A stretch of DNA of 64,000 nt from Eubacteriales bacterium (GTDB lineage: Bacteria; Bacillota; Clostridia; Tissierellales; GPF-1), in NCBI GenBank assembly GCA_030625815.1, contig DAOUQF010000010.1, positions 1 through 64,000 on the forward strand, read 5' to 3'. Positions 37,044 through 44,563 of the stretch are shown piece by piece. The number at the start of each line of letters is the position of its first letter. Within the stretch, counting starts at the first letter, position 1. The notes under the pieces are model-generated. The model was not told the origin of the DNA. It saw nothing but the letters and a program-made list of their open reading frames with translations, and did not search any database. The position numbers and the translations under genes were made by a program.

Positions 37044-37109
37044 ATGGCTGCTTGTGTAGGAACTGTTTTTGGGATATTTAAAGATGATTCAGAACCAACA
37101 GGCAGCCAT
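37044..37109 (+). repeat. Inverted repeat between the MFS and oxidoreductase genes
   Basis: ATGGCTGCTTGT (37044-37055) is matched by ACAGGCAGCCAT (37098-37109) with one mismatch. There is no T run directly after it, so this may be a processing or attenuation hairpin rather than a simple terminator. Confidence 0.5.
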
Positions 37110-37179
37110 ACTTGTTTTCCATTGAAGTAAGTATAAAAACTAAGGAAATACAAAAAACATAATGAAAGGGAGGCTCATA

Positions 37180-37386
37180 ATGCTAAAAGTATTAACAAGT
37201 CCTGAACGTTGCAAACAGTGCAGTTTATGTATTGATGCTTGTCCGAAACAAGCGATTTCATTTGGCACTGAAATTAATGAGGGAGGATATAACTACACGG
37301 TTATTGATGACGATAAATGTATTGCGTGTGGAATGTGTTATACGATTTGTCCTGACGGTGTGTATGAAGTGTTGGGGGATAAGTAG
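37180..37386 (+). CDS. vorD: 2-oxoacid:ferredoxin oxidoreductase, delta (ferredoxin) subunit
   Basis: The 68-residue protein contains two 4Fe-4S motifs, CKQCSLCIDACP and CIACGMCYTICP. Such small subunits pass electrons from the thiamine centre to free ferredoxin. ATG 37180 is preceded by GGGAGG with 6-nt spacing, unlike the upstream ATG at 37162. It begins a D-B-A-C subunit order typical of the VOR/KOR type of enzyme. Confidence 0.88.
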   Translation: MLKVLTSPERCKQCSLCIDACPKQAISFGTEINEGGYNYTVIDDDKCIACGMCYTICPDGVYEVLGDK

Positions 37387-37400
37387 AAAGGGGTTATAAA

Positions 37401-38459
37401 ATGGCAGATATGATGAAAGGAAATGTGGCGATAGCGGAAGCTGCAATTAGAGCGGGAGCAAGGCTTTATGCAGGTTATCCGATTACGCCGTCTACCGAAA
37501 TTATGGAATATATGTCCTGGCGAATGGCAGAGGTTGATGGTGTTTTTGTGCAAGCTGAATCTGAAATAGCAGGGATTAATATGATCATTGGTGGAGCAGC
37601 CTGTGGTGTACGAGCAATTACGGCATCCTCTGGACCCGGGATCAGTTTAAAACAAGAAGGAATGACGACATTATCTGATGAAGAATTGCCGGCTGTTGTT
37701 GTGAATATGGTGCGATATGGAAATGGCATTGGAACGCTTTATTCGGCTCAATGTGATTATCACAGAGAGACAAGAGGCGGAGGCAATGGGGACTATCGTT
37801 GTATCGTATTATGTCCCAGCAGCATTCAAGAAGCTACAGAACTGATGGTACTTGCTTTTGATTTGGCTGAAAAATATCGTATGGTTTCTGTCTTTATGTC
37901 AGAAGGTGCGTTGGGTCAAATGATGGAGCCTTGCGAATTGCCGCCGATGCGGGATCTTCCAAGATATCCATGGGGATTTGATGGGAAATATACCAATAAA
38001 AAAATTGGAATCTTTGATAGAAATTCAAGAGATGAAGCCGTATTGTTAAATGAAAAATACAATAGGGTCAAAGAGAATGAGCAACGTTGGGAAGCTAACT
38101 CTATTGAAGATGCGGATTATGTGCTGGTAGCGTATGGGCTTCCTGGCAGAGCGTCAATCGGTGCGGCCAAGGAATTAAGAGCGGAAGGATATAAAGTTGG
38201 GGTCATTCGAGTCATCACTGCGTGGCCTTTCCCAGAGAAAGCCTTTGAAGAGGTGAATCCGAATGTCAAAGGATTTATAACGATTGAAGCGAATGCAACG
38301 GGCCAGTTGATTGATGATGTTGCGTTAACAGCTCTTAGAACCATTGAAAACAAAGTGCAGTGTTACTGCAGACCTCATGTTTATGGGATTCCGTCAGTGA
38401 AAGCGATTAAGCAAGACTTCATTGATGTAATCAACGGAAATATGAAGGAGGTTTACTAA
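37401..38459 (+). CDS. vorB: 2-oxoacid:ferredoxin oxidoreductase, alpha subunit
   Basis: The 352-residue subunit has the pyrimidine-binding domain and opens GNVAIAEAAIRAGARLYAGYPITPSTEI. ITASSGPGISLKQEG is also present. It pairs with the beta subunit to oxidatively decarboxylate a 2-oxoacid to acyl-CoA with reduction of ferredoxin. Gene order and size match 3-methyl-2-oxobutanoate (VOR) or 2-oxoglutarate (KOR) enzymes; pairing with Ptb-Buk favours VOR-like use. The stop overlaps the next start by one base. Confidence 0.9.
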   Translation: MADMMKGNVAIAEAAIRAGARLYAGYPITPSTEIMEYMSWRMAEVDGVFVQAESEIAGINMIIGGAACGVRAITASSGPGISLKQEGMTTLSDEELPAVVVNMVRYGNGIGTLYSAQCDYHRETRGGGNGDYRCIVLCPSSIQEATELMVLAFDLAEKYRMVSVFMSEGALGQMMEPCELPPMRDLPRYPWGFDGKYTNKKIGIFDRNSRDEAVLLNEKYNRVKENEQRWEANSIEDADYVLVAYGLPGRASIGAAKELRAEGYKVGVIRVITAWPFPEKAFEEVNPNVKGFITIEANATGQLIDDVALTALRTIENKVQCYCRPHVYGIPSVKAIKQDFIDVINGNMKEVY

Positions 38460-39199
38460 TGAGTAAAGCGAAAAAAGTTCCATATCTGGTAGACAGGCCA
38501 ATGAGTTTTTGTCCGGGGTGTGGACACGGTATCGTGATCAGATTAGTTGCAGAGTGTCTAGAAGAACTGGAACAATCAGATAATATTGTTTTCCCTATTG
38601 GCGTTGGTTGTTCCAGCCTGTTGGGTGGTGGTGTTGAAGCGGATCGTCTGCATTGTTCGCATGGTCGTGCAGGTGCTGTTGCAACCGCGATCAAACGATG
38701 CAATCCCAATAATGTTGTTATTTCGTATCAAGGTGACGGTGACGCGTATAGCATCGGCATCGGCGAAACGACAAGTGCAGCTTATCGTAATGAGAAGTTT
38801 ACAACCATTATCATCAACAATACGAATTATGGCATGACGGGTGGACAGATGAGTAATACAACCTTACCGAATCAAAAGACCAATACGTCTGTTTATGGGA
38901 GAGATTGTAGTGTTACAGGTAATCCGCTTCGATTTCCCGAGCTAGCTGCAGATCAATTCAATGTTGGTTACGCGGCCAGAGGGAGTGTGCATGATGTTGC
39001 GAATATCCGAAAAACAAAGTCTTACATTAAAAAGGCTCTCGAAATGCAATTGAGCGGAGCAGGATATTCTGTAGTTGAAGTGTTGTCCCCATGTCCGACA
39101 AATTGGAAGATGGAGCCCTTGGAAGCAATGAAACATATTTCAGAACATGTAACAACGTATTTTCCTTTAGGTGAATTTGTCGAAAAGGAGGAAAAATAA
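38459..39199 (+). CDS. vorA: 2-oxoacid:ferredoxin oxidoreductase, beta subunit (TPP-binding)
   Basis: The 246-residue subunit has FCPGCGHGIVIRL at the N-terminus and the thiamine diphosphate motif GDGDAYSIGIGET followed by NNTNYGMTGGQMS. It has no iron-sulfur extension, so electrons must leave through the separate delta subunit. It is translationally coupled to alpha (TAATG). Confidence 0.92.
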   Translation: MSKAKKVPYLVDRPMSFCPGCGHGIVIRLVAECLEELEQSDNIVFPIGVGCSSLLGGGVEADRLHCSHGRAGAVATAIKRCNPNNVVISYQGDGDAYSIGIGETTSAAYRNEKFTTIIINNTNYGMTGGQMSNTTLPNQKTNTSVYGRDCSVTGNPLRFPELAADQFNVGYAARGSVHDVANIRKTKSYIKKALEMQLSGAGYSVVEVLSPCPTNWKMEPLEAMKHISEHVTTYFPLGEFVEKEEK

Positions 39200-39200
39200 T

Positions 39201-39737
39201 ATGAAAGAATGTATTTTTGCAGGTTTCGGAGGCCAAGGAGTTTTGACAGTAGGTCTTCTAATCTCTCAAATGGCAACTTTTAAAGATTATCATGCTACAT
39301 GGATTCCACAATATGGTTCGGCCATGCGAGGTGGGACGGCGAACTGCACTGTGAAATTCGGCGAGGAGTATATTTATAATCCTTCTCAAGAGGAACCGGA
39401 TATCTTGTTGGCGATGAATAATCCGTCTTTGGTGAAATTTTTACCTCTGGTAAAGTCTGGCGGAACAATTGTGGTGAATTCAGATTTGGTTGATTCTAAA
39501 CTCAATACTCGAAAGGATATTAATCTTGTTGAGGTTCCTTGTATGACTCTTGCTAAAGAGATCGATCATCCTCGTGGTGCCAATGTTATCATGGCGGGTG
39601 CAATTGTAAAACTCTCGGGTGACTTCACTGAAAAAGAGGCGATCGATGGGATGAATGACATGTTTAGAAAAAAAGGCAAAGAAAAATTTCAAGAGCTGAA
39701 TACAAAAGCATTGTCAACAGGATACAATTATATTTAA
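39201..39737 (+). CDS. vorC: 2-oxoacid:ferredoxin oxidoreductase, gamma subunit
   Basis: The 178-residue protein starts CIFAGFGGQGVLTVGLLISQMA and continues WIPQYGSAMRGGTANCTVKFG, the classical gamma-subunit signature that contacts CoA. ATG 39201 after AAGGAGG is chosen rather than an upstream in-frame start. It completes the four-subunit enzyme. Confidence 0.92.
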   Translation: MKECIFAGFGGQGVLTVGLLISQMATFKDYHATWIPQYGSAMRGGTANCTVKFGEEYIYNPSQEEPDILLAMNNPSLVKFLPLVKSGGTIVVNSDLVDSKLNTRKDINLVEVPCMTLAKEIDHPRGANVIMAGAIVKLSGDFTEKEAIDGMNDMFRKKGKEKFQELNTKALSTGYNYI

Positions 39738-39792
39738 GTCAAAACGATAACAGGGTGGACCATTTATTTGGAAACTATTCCTTTACCGTATT

Positions 39793-39820
39793 AAGGATGA
39801 TTATATATAATCATATCCTT
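39793..39820 (+). other. Hairpin in the 409-bp gap before etfB
   Basis: AAGGATGATTATA pairs with TATAATCATATCCTT, with a two-base bulge, 56 bp after vorC. There is no clean T run. The remaining gap 39821-40146 contains no gene or strong promoter that I can support; the etf genes may have a weak AT-rich promoter there. Confidence 0.45.
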
Positions 39821-40146
39821 GCTTATGTTAAACTAACCGTATTATTCATATTAGAGCAAAATGCCATAACATAGAACACCCCCCTTCAATTTATGTGATT
39901 TTAATGGAAGTGTATGAATAATTCGGTGTTAACATAGTTTGGAATGTAATGCATGAAGTAAGTGGTGTAGATAAACGTGAAGGCCTTAAATGTCATAGGT
40001 TGGGAAATCGTTATCATTGATTTCGTGATGTTGCTGTAAAGAATTAGAAGGCTCAAGGAATGGTAGATGAATGCAAAGAGTACGATTAGGTACTATCGTG
40101 CTAATAAAACGGGTTTTAACGATATCAGTATAGAAAAGGAGCAAGT

Positions 40147-40953
40147 ATGAATATTATAGTGTTGGTTAAACAAGTTCCAGATATGGATACAGTGAAATTT
40201 GATCAAGAATCAGGGACCGTTGACAGATCTTCCGCGGGGAAGGAGATGAATCCGTTCGATTTGAATGCTTTGGAAATGGCAGTTGAAATAAAAGAAAACA
40301 CTGGTGCTAAAGTTACCGCTGTTACAATGGGACCGCCTAGCGCAGAAGAAGTATTGCGGGAGGCGATTTCTAGGGGAGCCGATGAAGGGATTTTACTGAG
40401 TGATCGGTTTTTTGGTGGGTCGGATGTTAAGGCAACAGCAAGAACGCTTGCGGCGGGAATCAATTATATCGGGGACGTTGCTTTAATTATTGGGGGACTG
40501 CAAACAGTAGATGGAGATACGGGACAAGTAATTCCAGAGATTGCTGGCTATTTGAATTTGCCGCATGCTTCTAGCATTACAAAGCTGGTGGGTGTTAGTG
40601 AAAAGGATATTACCATTGAAACGGATTTATGGGATTCTACCTATGTGAAAAAGGCGAAATTCCCAGTCGTTTTGGCGGTGACGAAGGAAGTAAATAGTCC
40701 GAGAATGGCTTCGTTTTCGACGAAGATGAAAGCCAAAAAGGCTGAAATAACAACCCTTAAGTTAGAAGATCTTAAGGAGTTGACCGCAGAGGATGTTGGA
40801 TTTAAAGGTAGCTCTACATTTGTGAAGAAGATAGTTGTACCAAAGGCTACAAGCAGACAAGGTATTAAACTGAAGGAAGAACCACAAATTGCAGCCAACA
40901 AAATCATGGGTATTTTAAAAGACAAAAAGTTGTTGGAGGTCCAAAATGGATAA
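40147..40953 (+). CDS. etfB: Electron transfer flavoprotein, beta subunit
   Basis: The 268-residue protein begins MNIIVLVKQVPDMDTVKFD and has GPPSAEEVLREAISRGADEGILLSD and GLQTVDGDTGQVIPEIAGYL, the EtfB nucleotide-binding pattern. In anaerobes, EtfB binds the flavin that interacts with NAD(H) during flavin-based bifurcation. The ATG follows AAAAGGAGC. The last 8 bp overlap etfA. Confidence 0.94.
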   Translation: MNIIVLVKQVPDMDTVKFDQESGTVDRSSAGKEMNPFDLNALEMAVEIKENTGAKVTAVTMGPPSAEEVLREAISRGADEGILLSDRFFGGSDVKATARTLAAGINYIGDVALIIGGLQTVDGDTGQVIPEIAGYLNLPHASSITKLVGVSEKDITIETDLWDSTYVKKAKFPVVLAVTKEVNSPRMASFSTKMKAKKAEITTLKLEDLKELTAEDVGFKGSSTFVKKIVVPKATSRQGIKLKEEPQIAANKIMGILKDKKLLEVQNG

Positions 40954-41929
40954 TTATAAAGGGTGCGTAATGATCTACGCGGAACAAAACAACGGGAAAA
41001 TTCATCCAGTCAGTTATGAATTGCTAAATAAAGGCGGAGAAGTTGCTAGAAAAAAAGGGGTAAAGCTAATAGCTGCTTTAATTGGTCCTATGGAGATCGA
41101 TGAAAATGAGTTGATTCGAAGAGGTGCCGATGCAGTTTTCACGGTTAAAGAGGATGACACCTATAGTTTTCCTGATGAAAATACATATGCCAATACTTTG
41201 GTGCATATGGTGAAAGAAGTTAGCCCCGATATATTATTGGTTGGTGCGACGAACTTTGGCCGTTCAATGGGACCAAAGGTAGCTTCATTGTTAGGTTGTG
41301 GATTGACAGCTGATTGTACGGCGCTCGATGTAGATGAAGAAGATGGCGCATTGATCCAGATCCGGCCTGCTTTCAGCGAGAATATTTTGGCTCATATCAA
41401 GTCAAAAAATTTCCCGCAAATGGCAACCATTCGATTCAAAGAATTTGATGAAGCACCAATTAATGAAGATCATGTGGGCGAAATTATTGAGGTCTCAAAA
41501 CCAATTTCAATGCCACAGCTCATCGAAGTGATTAAAGAAATTAAAACAAATCAGGTTGATCTGGTTAACGCTTCCGTTGTTGTCACTGGTGGGAAAGGGT
41601 TGAAATCAAAGGATGATTTCAAAATGTTGAAGGAATTGGCTACATTGTTGGATGGTGTTGTAGGGGCTTCTAGACCATTGGTTGAAGACGGTTTTTTAGG
41701 TAAAGCGCATCAAGTTGGATATAGCGGACATCGCGTGAAACCGAATCTTTATATCGCATGCGGTGTGTCGGGAGCGGCACAACATATCGCGGGAATGAAA
41801 GAATCTCAATACACGATAGCAATCAACAGCGACCCATCTGCCCCAATATTCAATGTAGCGGATTTGGGTATCGTAGGAGATTTGTACGAAGTGATTCCAG
41901 AATTGATTAAACAGCTAAAAGGAGAATAA
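40946..41929 (+). CDS. etfA: Electron transfer flavoprotein, alpha subunit
   Basis: The 327-residue protein has the EtfA C-terminal FAD domain (VVGASRPLVEDGFLGKAHQVGYSG, ACGVSGAAQHIAGM, SDPSAPIFNVADLGIVGDLYE). It lacks the N-terminal ferredoxin-like domain that some clostridial lactate and caffeyl-CoA systems carry on EtfA. It overlaps etfB and is followed one base later by the FAD dehydrogenase, so the three products form one complex. Confidence 0.94.
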   Translation: MDNYKGCVMIYAEQNNGKIHPVSYELLNKGGEVARKKGVKLIAALIGPMEIDENELIRRGADAVFTVKEDDTYSFPDENTYANTLVHMVKEVSPDILLVGATNFGRSMGPKVASLLGCGLTADCTALDVDEEDGALIQIRPAFSENILAHIKSKNFPQMATIRFKEFDEAPINEDHVGEIIEVSKPISMPQLIEVIKEIKTNQVDLVNASVVVTGGKGLKSKDDFKMLKELATLLDGVVGASRPLVEDGFLGKAHQVGYSGHRVKPNLYIACGVSGAAQHIAGMKESQYTIAINSDPSAPIFNVADLGIVGDLYEVIPELIKQLKGE

Positions 41930-41930
41930 G

Positions 41931-43319
41931 ATGAATCCAGTAATTGAAGAAAAATTGATTGGTATTGTTGGCGAAGACTATGTACTAAGCAAATATGATC
42001 AGATTCAAGCATATCTTTTGGATGAAACGGAAGAACTGGTTCGTCCGGAGCCTGACAAAGATTGTATTGTTGTAAAACCTGGAAATGATAAGGAAGTATC
42101 TGAAATTTTAAAGGCAGCGAATGAGATGCTTTTCCCAGTGATCCCGAGAGGCGGAGGTACTGGTGCAACTGGAGCTGCCATACCTGATAGACCCAGCGTG
42201 ATCATGTCGATGGAGAGATTTAATAAGATTATTGAAGTTGATGAAGGAAATATGATGATTACAGTGGAAACGGGAGTCACTTTAGCACAAATGAACGACT
42301 ATCTGCTTAAGAATCATAACAAACTACATTTTCCAATCCATCCGGGAGATGAATCAGCACATCTAGGCGGAATGGTTATTGAAAATGCTGGAGGAGCAAA
42401 GGCAATTCGACATGGTATTATGAGAAATCATATAAAGGGTTTGAAAGTTGTATATCCAACGGGAGAAATTGGCGTTTTGGGGGGGAAAATTCTCAAAAAC
42501 AATATGGGTTACGATATAAGCCATATGCTAATTGGAAGCGAAGGGACACTAGCGGTTTTAACAGAAGTAACGTTGAAACTGTATTCAAATCAAGGGAAGA
42601 GTGCAACTATGGTTGTATCGTTTAATAGTGGAGAGGATGCGATCAAGGCAGCAGCAGAATTTCAAAGCGCAGGTATTATTCCTCTAGCTATCGAGTATAT
42701 GGAAAGAGAACTATCACTTGAAACGGCATGTCATATGAGTATGGTTTGGCCCGCAAAGAATGAAGGTAAAATCGATTTGATGATCGTTATTGAGGATATC
42801 AATGAAGATGTGTTATTTATGCAGGCAGAAGAAATTGTTGGGATCTGTGAAAAAAATGGTGCAGTTGATACAATTCTTGCAGATAATCCGAAGGATGAAA
42901 AAACTATTTTAGATATTCGTAGTAATATTTATACGGCATATAAAGAAATCTTCGTAGATTCCTTAGATACGTGCGTTCCACCGCAATCAGCTGGCGAAGT
43001 CGTAAAAGAATTCCATGAGGCAGCGGCAGAGTTTAATACGATTTGCCCGGTTTTTGGGCATGTGGGGGATGGGAATTTTCATAATTTCATTCTGCGAGTT
43101 GATGGTGAAGTCCCAGAATATGTGGATGACTTGAGAAAACGGTATTACGAGATTGCATTGAAATATGGCGGAACTATATCTGCAGAACATGGTACCGGAA
43201 AGACTCGAAAAAAATACATGAAATTGCAGTTCAATGAGTTTGAAATTCAGTTAATGAGAAACATTAAAAAGGCATTTGATCCAAATTGGATTCTGAATCC
43301 TGGGACGATTTTGGACTAA
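41931..43319 (+). CDS. FAD-linked 2-hydroxyacid dehydrogenase (GlcD/LctD type)
   Basis: The 462-residue protein has the PCMH-type FAD domain (PRGGGTGATGAAI; HPGDESAHLGGMVIENAGG; GSEGTLAVLTEVTL) and the FAD-oxidase C-terminal domain with the catalytic histidines in FGHVGDGNFHN and AEHGTGKTRKKYM. Homologues oxidise lactate, glycolate or other 2-hydroxyacids. Fused in one operon with EtfBA it matches the electron-confurcating lactate dehydrogenase complex known from acetogens. The substrate here may be a branched or other 2-hydroxyacid given its neighbours. Confidence 0.9.
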   Translation: MNPVIEEKLIGIVGEDYVLSKYDQIQAYLLDETEELVRPEPDKDCIVVKPGNDKEVSEILKAANEMLFPVIPRGGGTGATGAAIPDRPSVIMSMERFNKIIEVDEGNMMITVETGVTLAQMNDYLLKNHNKLHFPIHPGDESAHLGGMVIENAGGAKAIRHGIMRNHIKGLKVVYPTGEIGVLGGKILKNNMGYDISHMLIGSEGTLAVLTEVTLKLYSNQGKSATMVVSFNSGEDAIKAAAEFQSAGIIPLAIEYMERELSLETACHMSMVWPAKNEGKIDLMIVIEDINEDVLFMQAEEIVGICEKNGAVDTILADNPKDEKTILDIRSNIYTAYKEIFVDSLDTCVPPQSAGEVVKEFHEAAAEFNTICPVFGHVGDGNFHNFILRVDGEVPEYVDDLRKRYYEIALKYGGTISAEHGTGKTRKKYMKLQFNEFEIQLMRNIKKAFDPNWILNPGTILD

Positions 43320-43386
43320 TAGTCTAGAGTTACGTATTAAGCTTATACCATAGATGTGAATGTACGCAGATTATAAGTATAATGTG

Positions 43387-43426
43387 AATTCGACTTTCTC
43401 ATGGCTGTGAAGGTCGAATTTATTTT
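43387..43426 (+). terminator. Terminator of the etf operon
   Basis: AATTCGAC (43387-43394) pairs with GTCGAATT (43413-43420), followed by TATTTTT. Confidence 0.75.
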
Positions 43427-43438
43427 TAGGGTTAGGTA

Positions 43439-43455
43439 AAGTACGGTGAACCGTA
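43439..43455. repeat. Palindromic boundary element, copy 2
   Basis: These 17 bases are identical to 30216-30232 and are again followed by AAGTAA. They lie just after the terminator of the last island gene and before the tetR control region. Confidence 0.7.
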
Positions 43456-43529
43456 ACATAAGTAAGACGGTTTCGGTTTAGCATTTGCAGCTCAAAGAAG
43501 TCGATATAACTGAATTATGCATTCTAGGG

Positions 43530-43560
43530 GTTGCCAAATGAATTGCTTGGCAACTTTTTT
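43530..43560 (+). terminator. Rho-independent terminator upstream of tetR
   Basis: GTTGCCAA pairs with TTGGCAAC across nine bases and is followed by TTTTTT. It has no evident gene of its own upstream and may insulate tetR from read-through. Confidence 0.8.
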
Positions 43561-43571
43561 GCGCGTTGCTA

Positions 43572-43622
43572 TTGACAACTTATGTCGATGGCGATACATT
43601 GAATATAGACAGAAGTTGTCAA
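43572..43622 (+). promoter_or_regulatory. tetR promoter with a double palindromic operator
   Basis: TTGACA (43572-43577) and TACATT (43595-43600) are spaced by 17 bp. Two palindromes of the form GACA-N5-TGTC, at 43574-43586 and 43608-43620, cover the -35 box and the transcription start. They are also reverse complements of each other in 12 of 13 positions. This is classical autoregulation geometry for a TetR repressor. Confidence 0.78.
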
Positions 43623-43646
43623 TTTAGTGAGGAGAGTGAATGTACT

Positions 43647-44246
43647 ATGGATTTTAGCCATATTGATATAGAGAACGACAAAGTGAAAAAGATCATGAAA
43701 AGCGCCTATGAGGTCTTTGCCCTCAACGATCTGAAGAAAGCATCGACAAATGAAATTGTAAAACGTGCCGGTGTGTCGAGGGGCATTCTTTATCATTATT
43801 TTAAAGATAAAGAGGAACTGTTTAACTTCTTGATTTATTACTCAGTCGAAAAAGGAATCCTTGAGTTGGATCAAAGGATTCAATGGGACGACGATGATCT
43901 GATTCGAAGAATATGTGATATTAGCAAATACCGATTGGAGTTCATTAAAGAATACCCCTATGGCTTGGAATTTAGTGAAAAGTACGGCGCTCAGATGTCG
44001 GGGTTTGTCGACAAAAAGGTTCTGGCAGAATGGCGAGAAAAATTCTACCATCAAGGAATTGACTACTCAAAATTCAAGGATGAGTCAATGATTGATCATG
44101 CCATTCATATGATGAGGTGGACCTACAAAGGTCTCAGTTTTGAGTTTCTAAGGACAGAAGAAAAAGACATGGACAGTTCATCCATTGATCAATTGATTCA
44201 AGAATGTGAGGATTACTATCAGGTGTTTGTTTCCCTTTTTTATTAA
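43647..44246 (+). CDS. TetR/AcrR family regulator
   Basis: The 199-residue regulator has an N-terminal helix-turn-helix (ASTNEIVKRAGVSRGILYHYFKDKEELF, residues about 32-58) and a ligand domain of the TetR type. ATG 43647 with GGAGAG upstream is chosen; the longer frame would start inside the promoter. It is followed by a decayed MFS gene and a dikinase, the order expected for a drug-response cassette. It should repress itself through the two GACA-N5-TGTC sites. Confidence 0.88.
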   Translation: MDFSHIDIENDKVKKIMKSAYEVFALNDLKKASTNEIVKRAGVSRGILYHYFKDKEELFNFLIYYSVEKGILELDQRIQWDDDDLIRRICDISKYRLEFIKEYPYGLEFSEKYGAQMSGFVDKKVLAEWREKFYHQGIDYSKFKDESMIDHAIHMMRWTYKGLSFEFLRTEEKDMDSSSIDQLIQECEDYYQVFVSLFY

Positions 44247-44258
44247 GAGGAGAAGGTG

Positions 44259-44536
44259 ATGTTATCAAGAAATTGGAAATCAATAAAAATCTAACCCTGC
44301 TGTTGGCGGGAATTCCCCTTTAGACCCTGATTCAAAAGGAAACCCCGGAGGATTATATGTCCAGGGTGTTCTCCATTGTAAGTTTGATCACCAAAGGCGG
44401 GGCGCCCCTTGGCGCGCTGATCTATGGGTTGATGATAGATAAAGTCGAAATCCATATCTCGGCGATGGTGATTGCCATTGTGATTGGCTTGATATCCCTG
44501 AGGTATGTAAAAAAACTAAGACAACAATCGGTTTAA
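44259..44536 (+). pseudogene. Internally deleted MFS transporter remnant
   Basis: One reading frame shows a start-like segment (KKLEINKNLTLLLAG) joined, after an in-frame TAG, directly to the far C-terminal part of an MFS exporter (TLIQKETPEDYMSRVFS, then GGAPLGALIYGLMID and a last helix ending LRQQSV, stop 44536). The ATG-linked frame ends after 11 codons. About 300 internal codons are missing, so the gene is dead. The PEDYMSRVFS and PLGALIYG motifs are typical of the final third of drug-efflux MFS proteins. Confidence 0.72.
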
Positions 44537-44563
44537 AGAAATCGAAGAAACAAGGAGGCTCGT

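Noticed and set aside
36980-37179. Possible attenuator or riboswitch between the MFS and vorD genes
   Set aside because: Only a single long-loop inverted repeat is visible, without a T run or a known riboswitch core.
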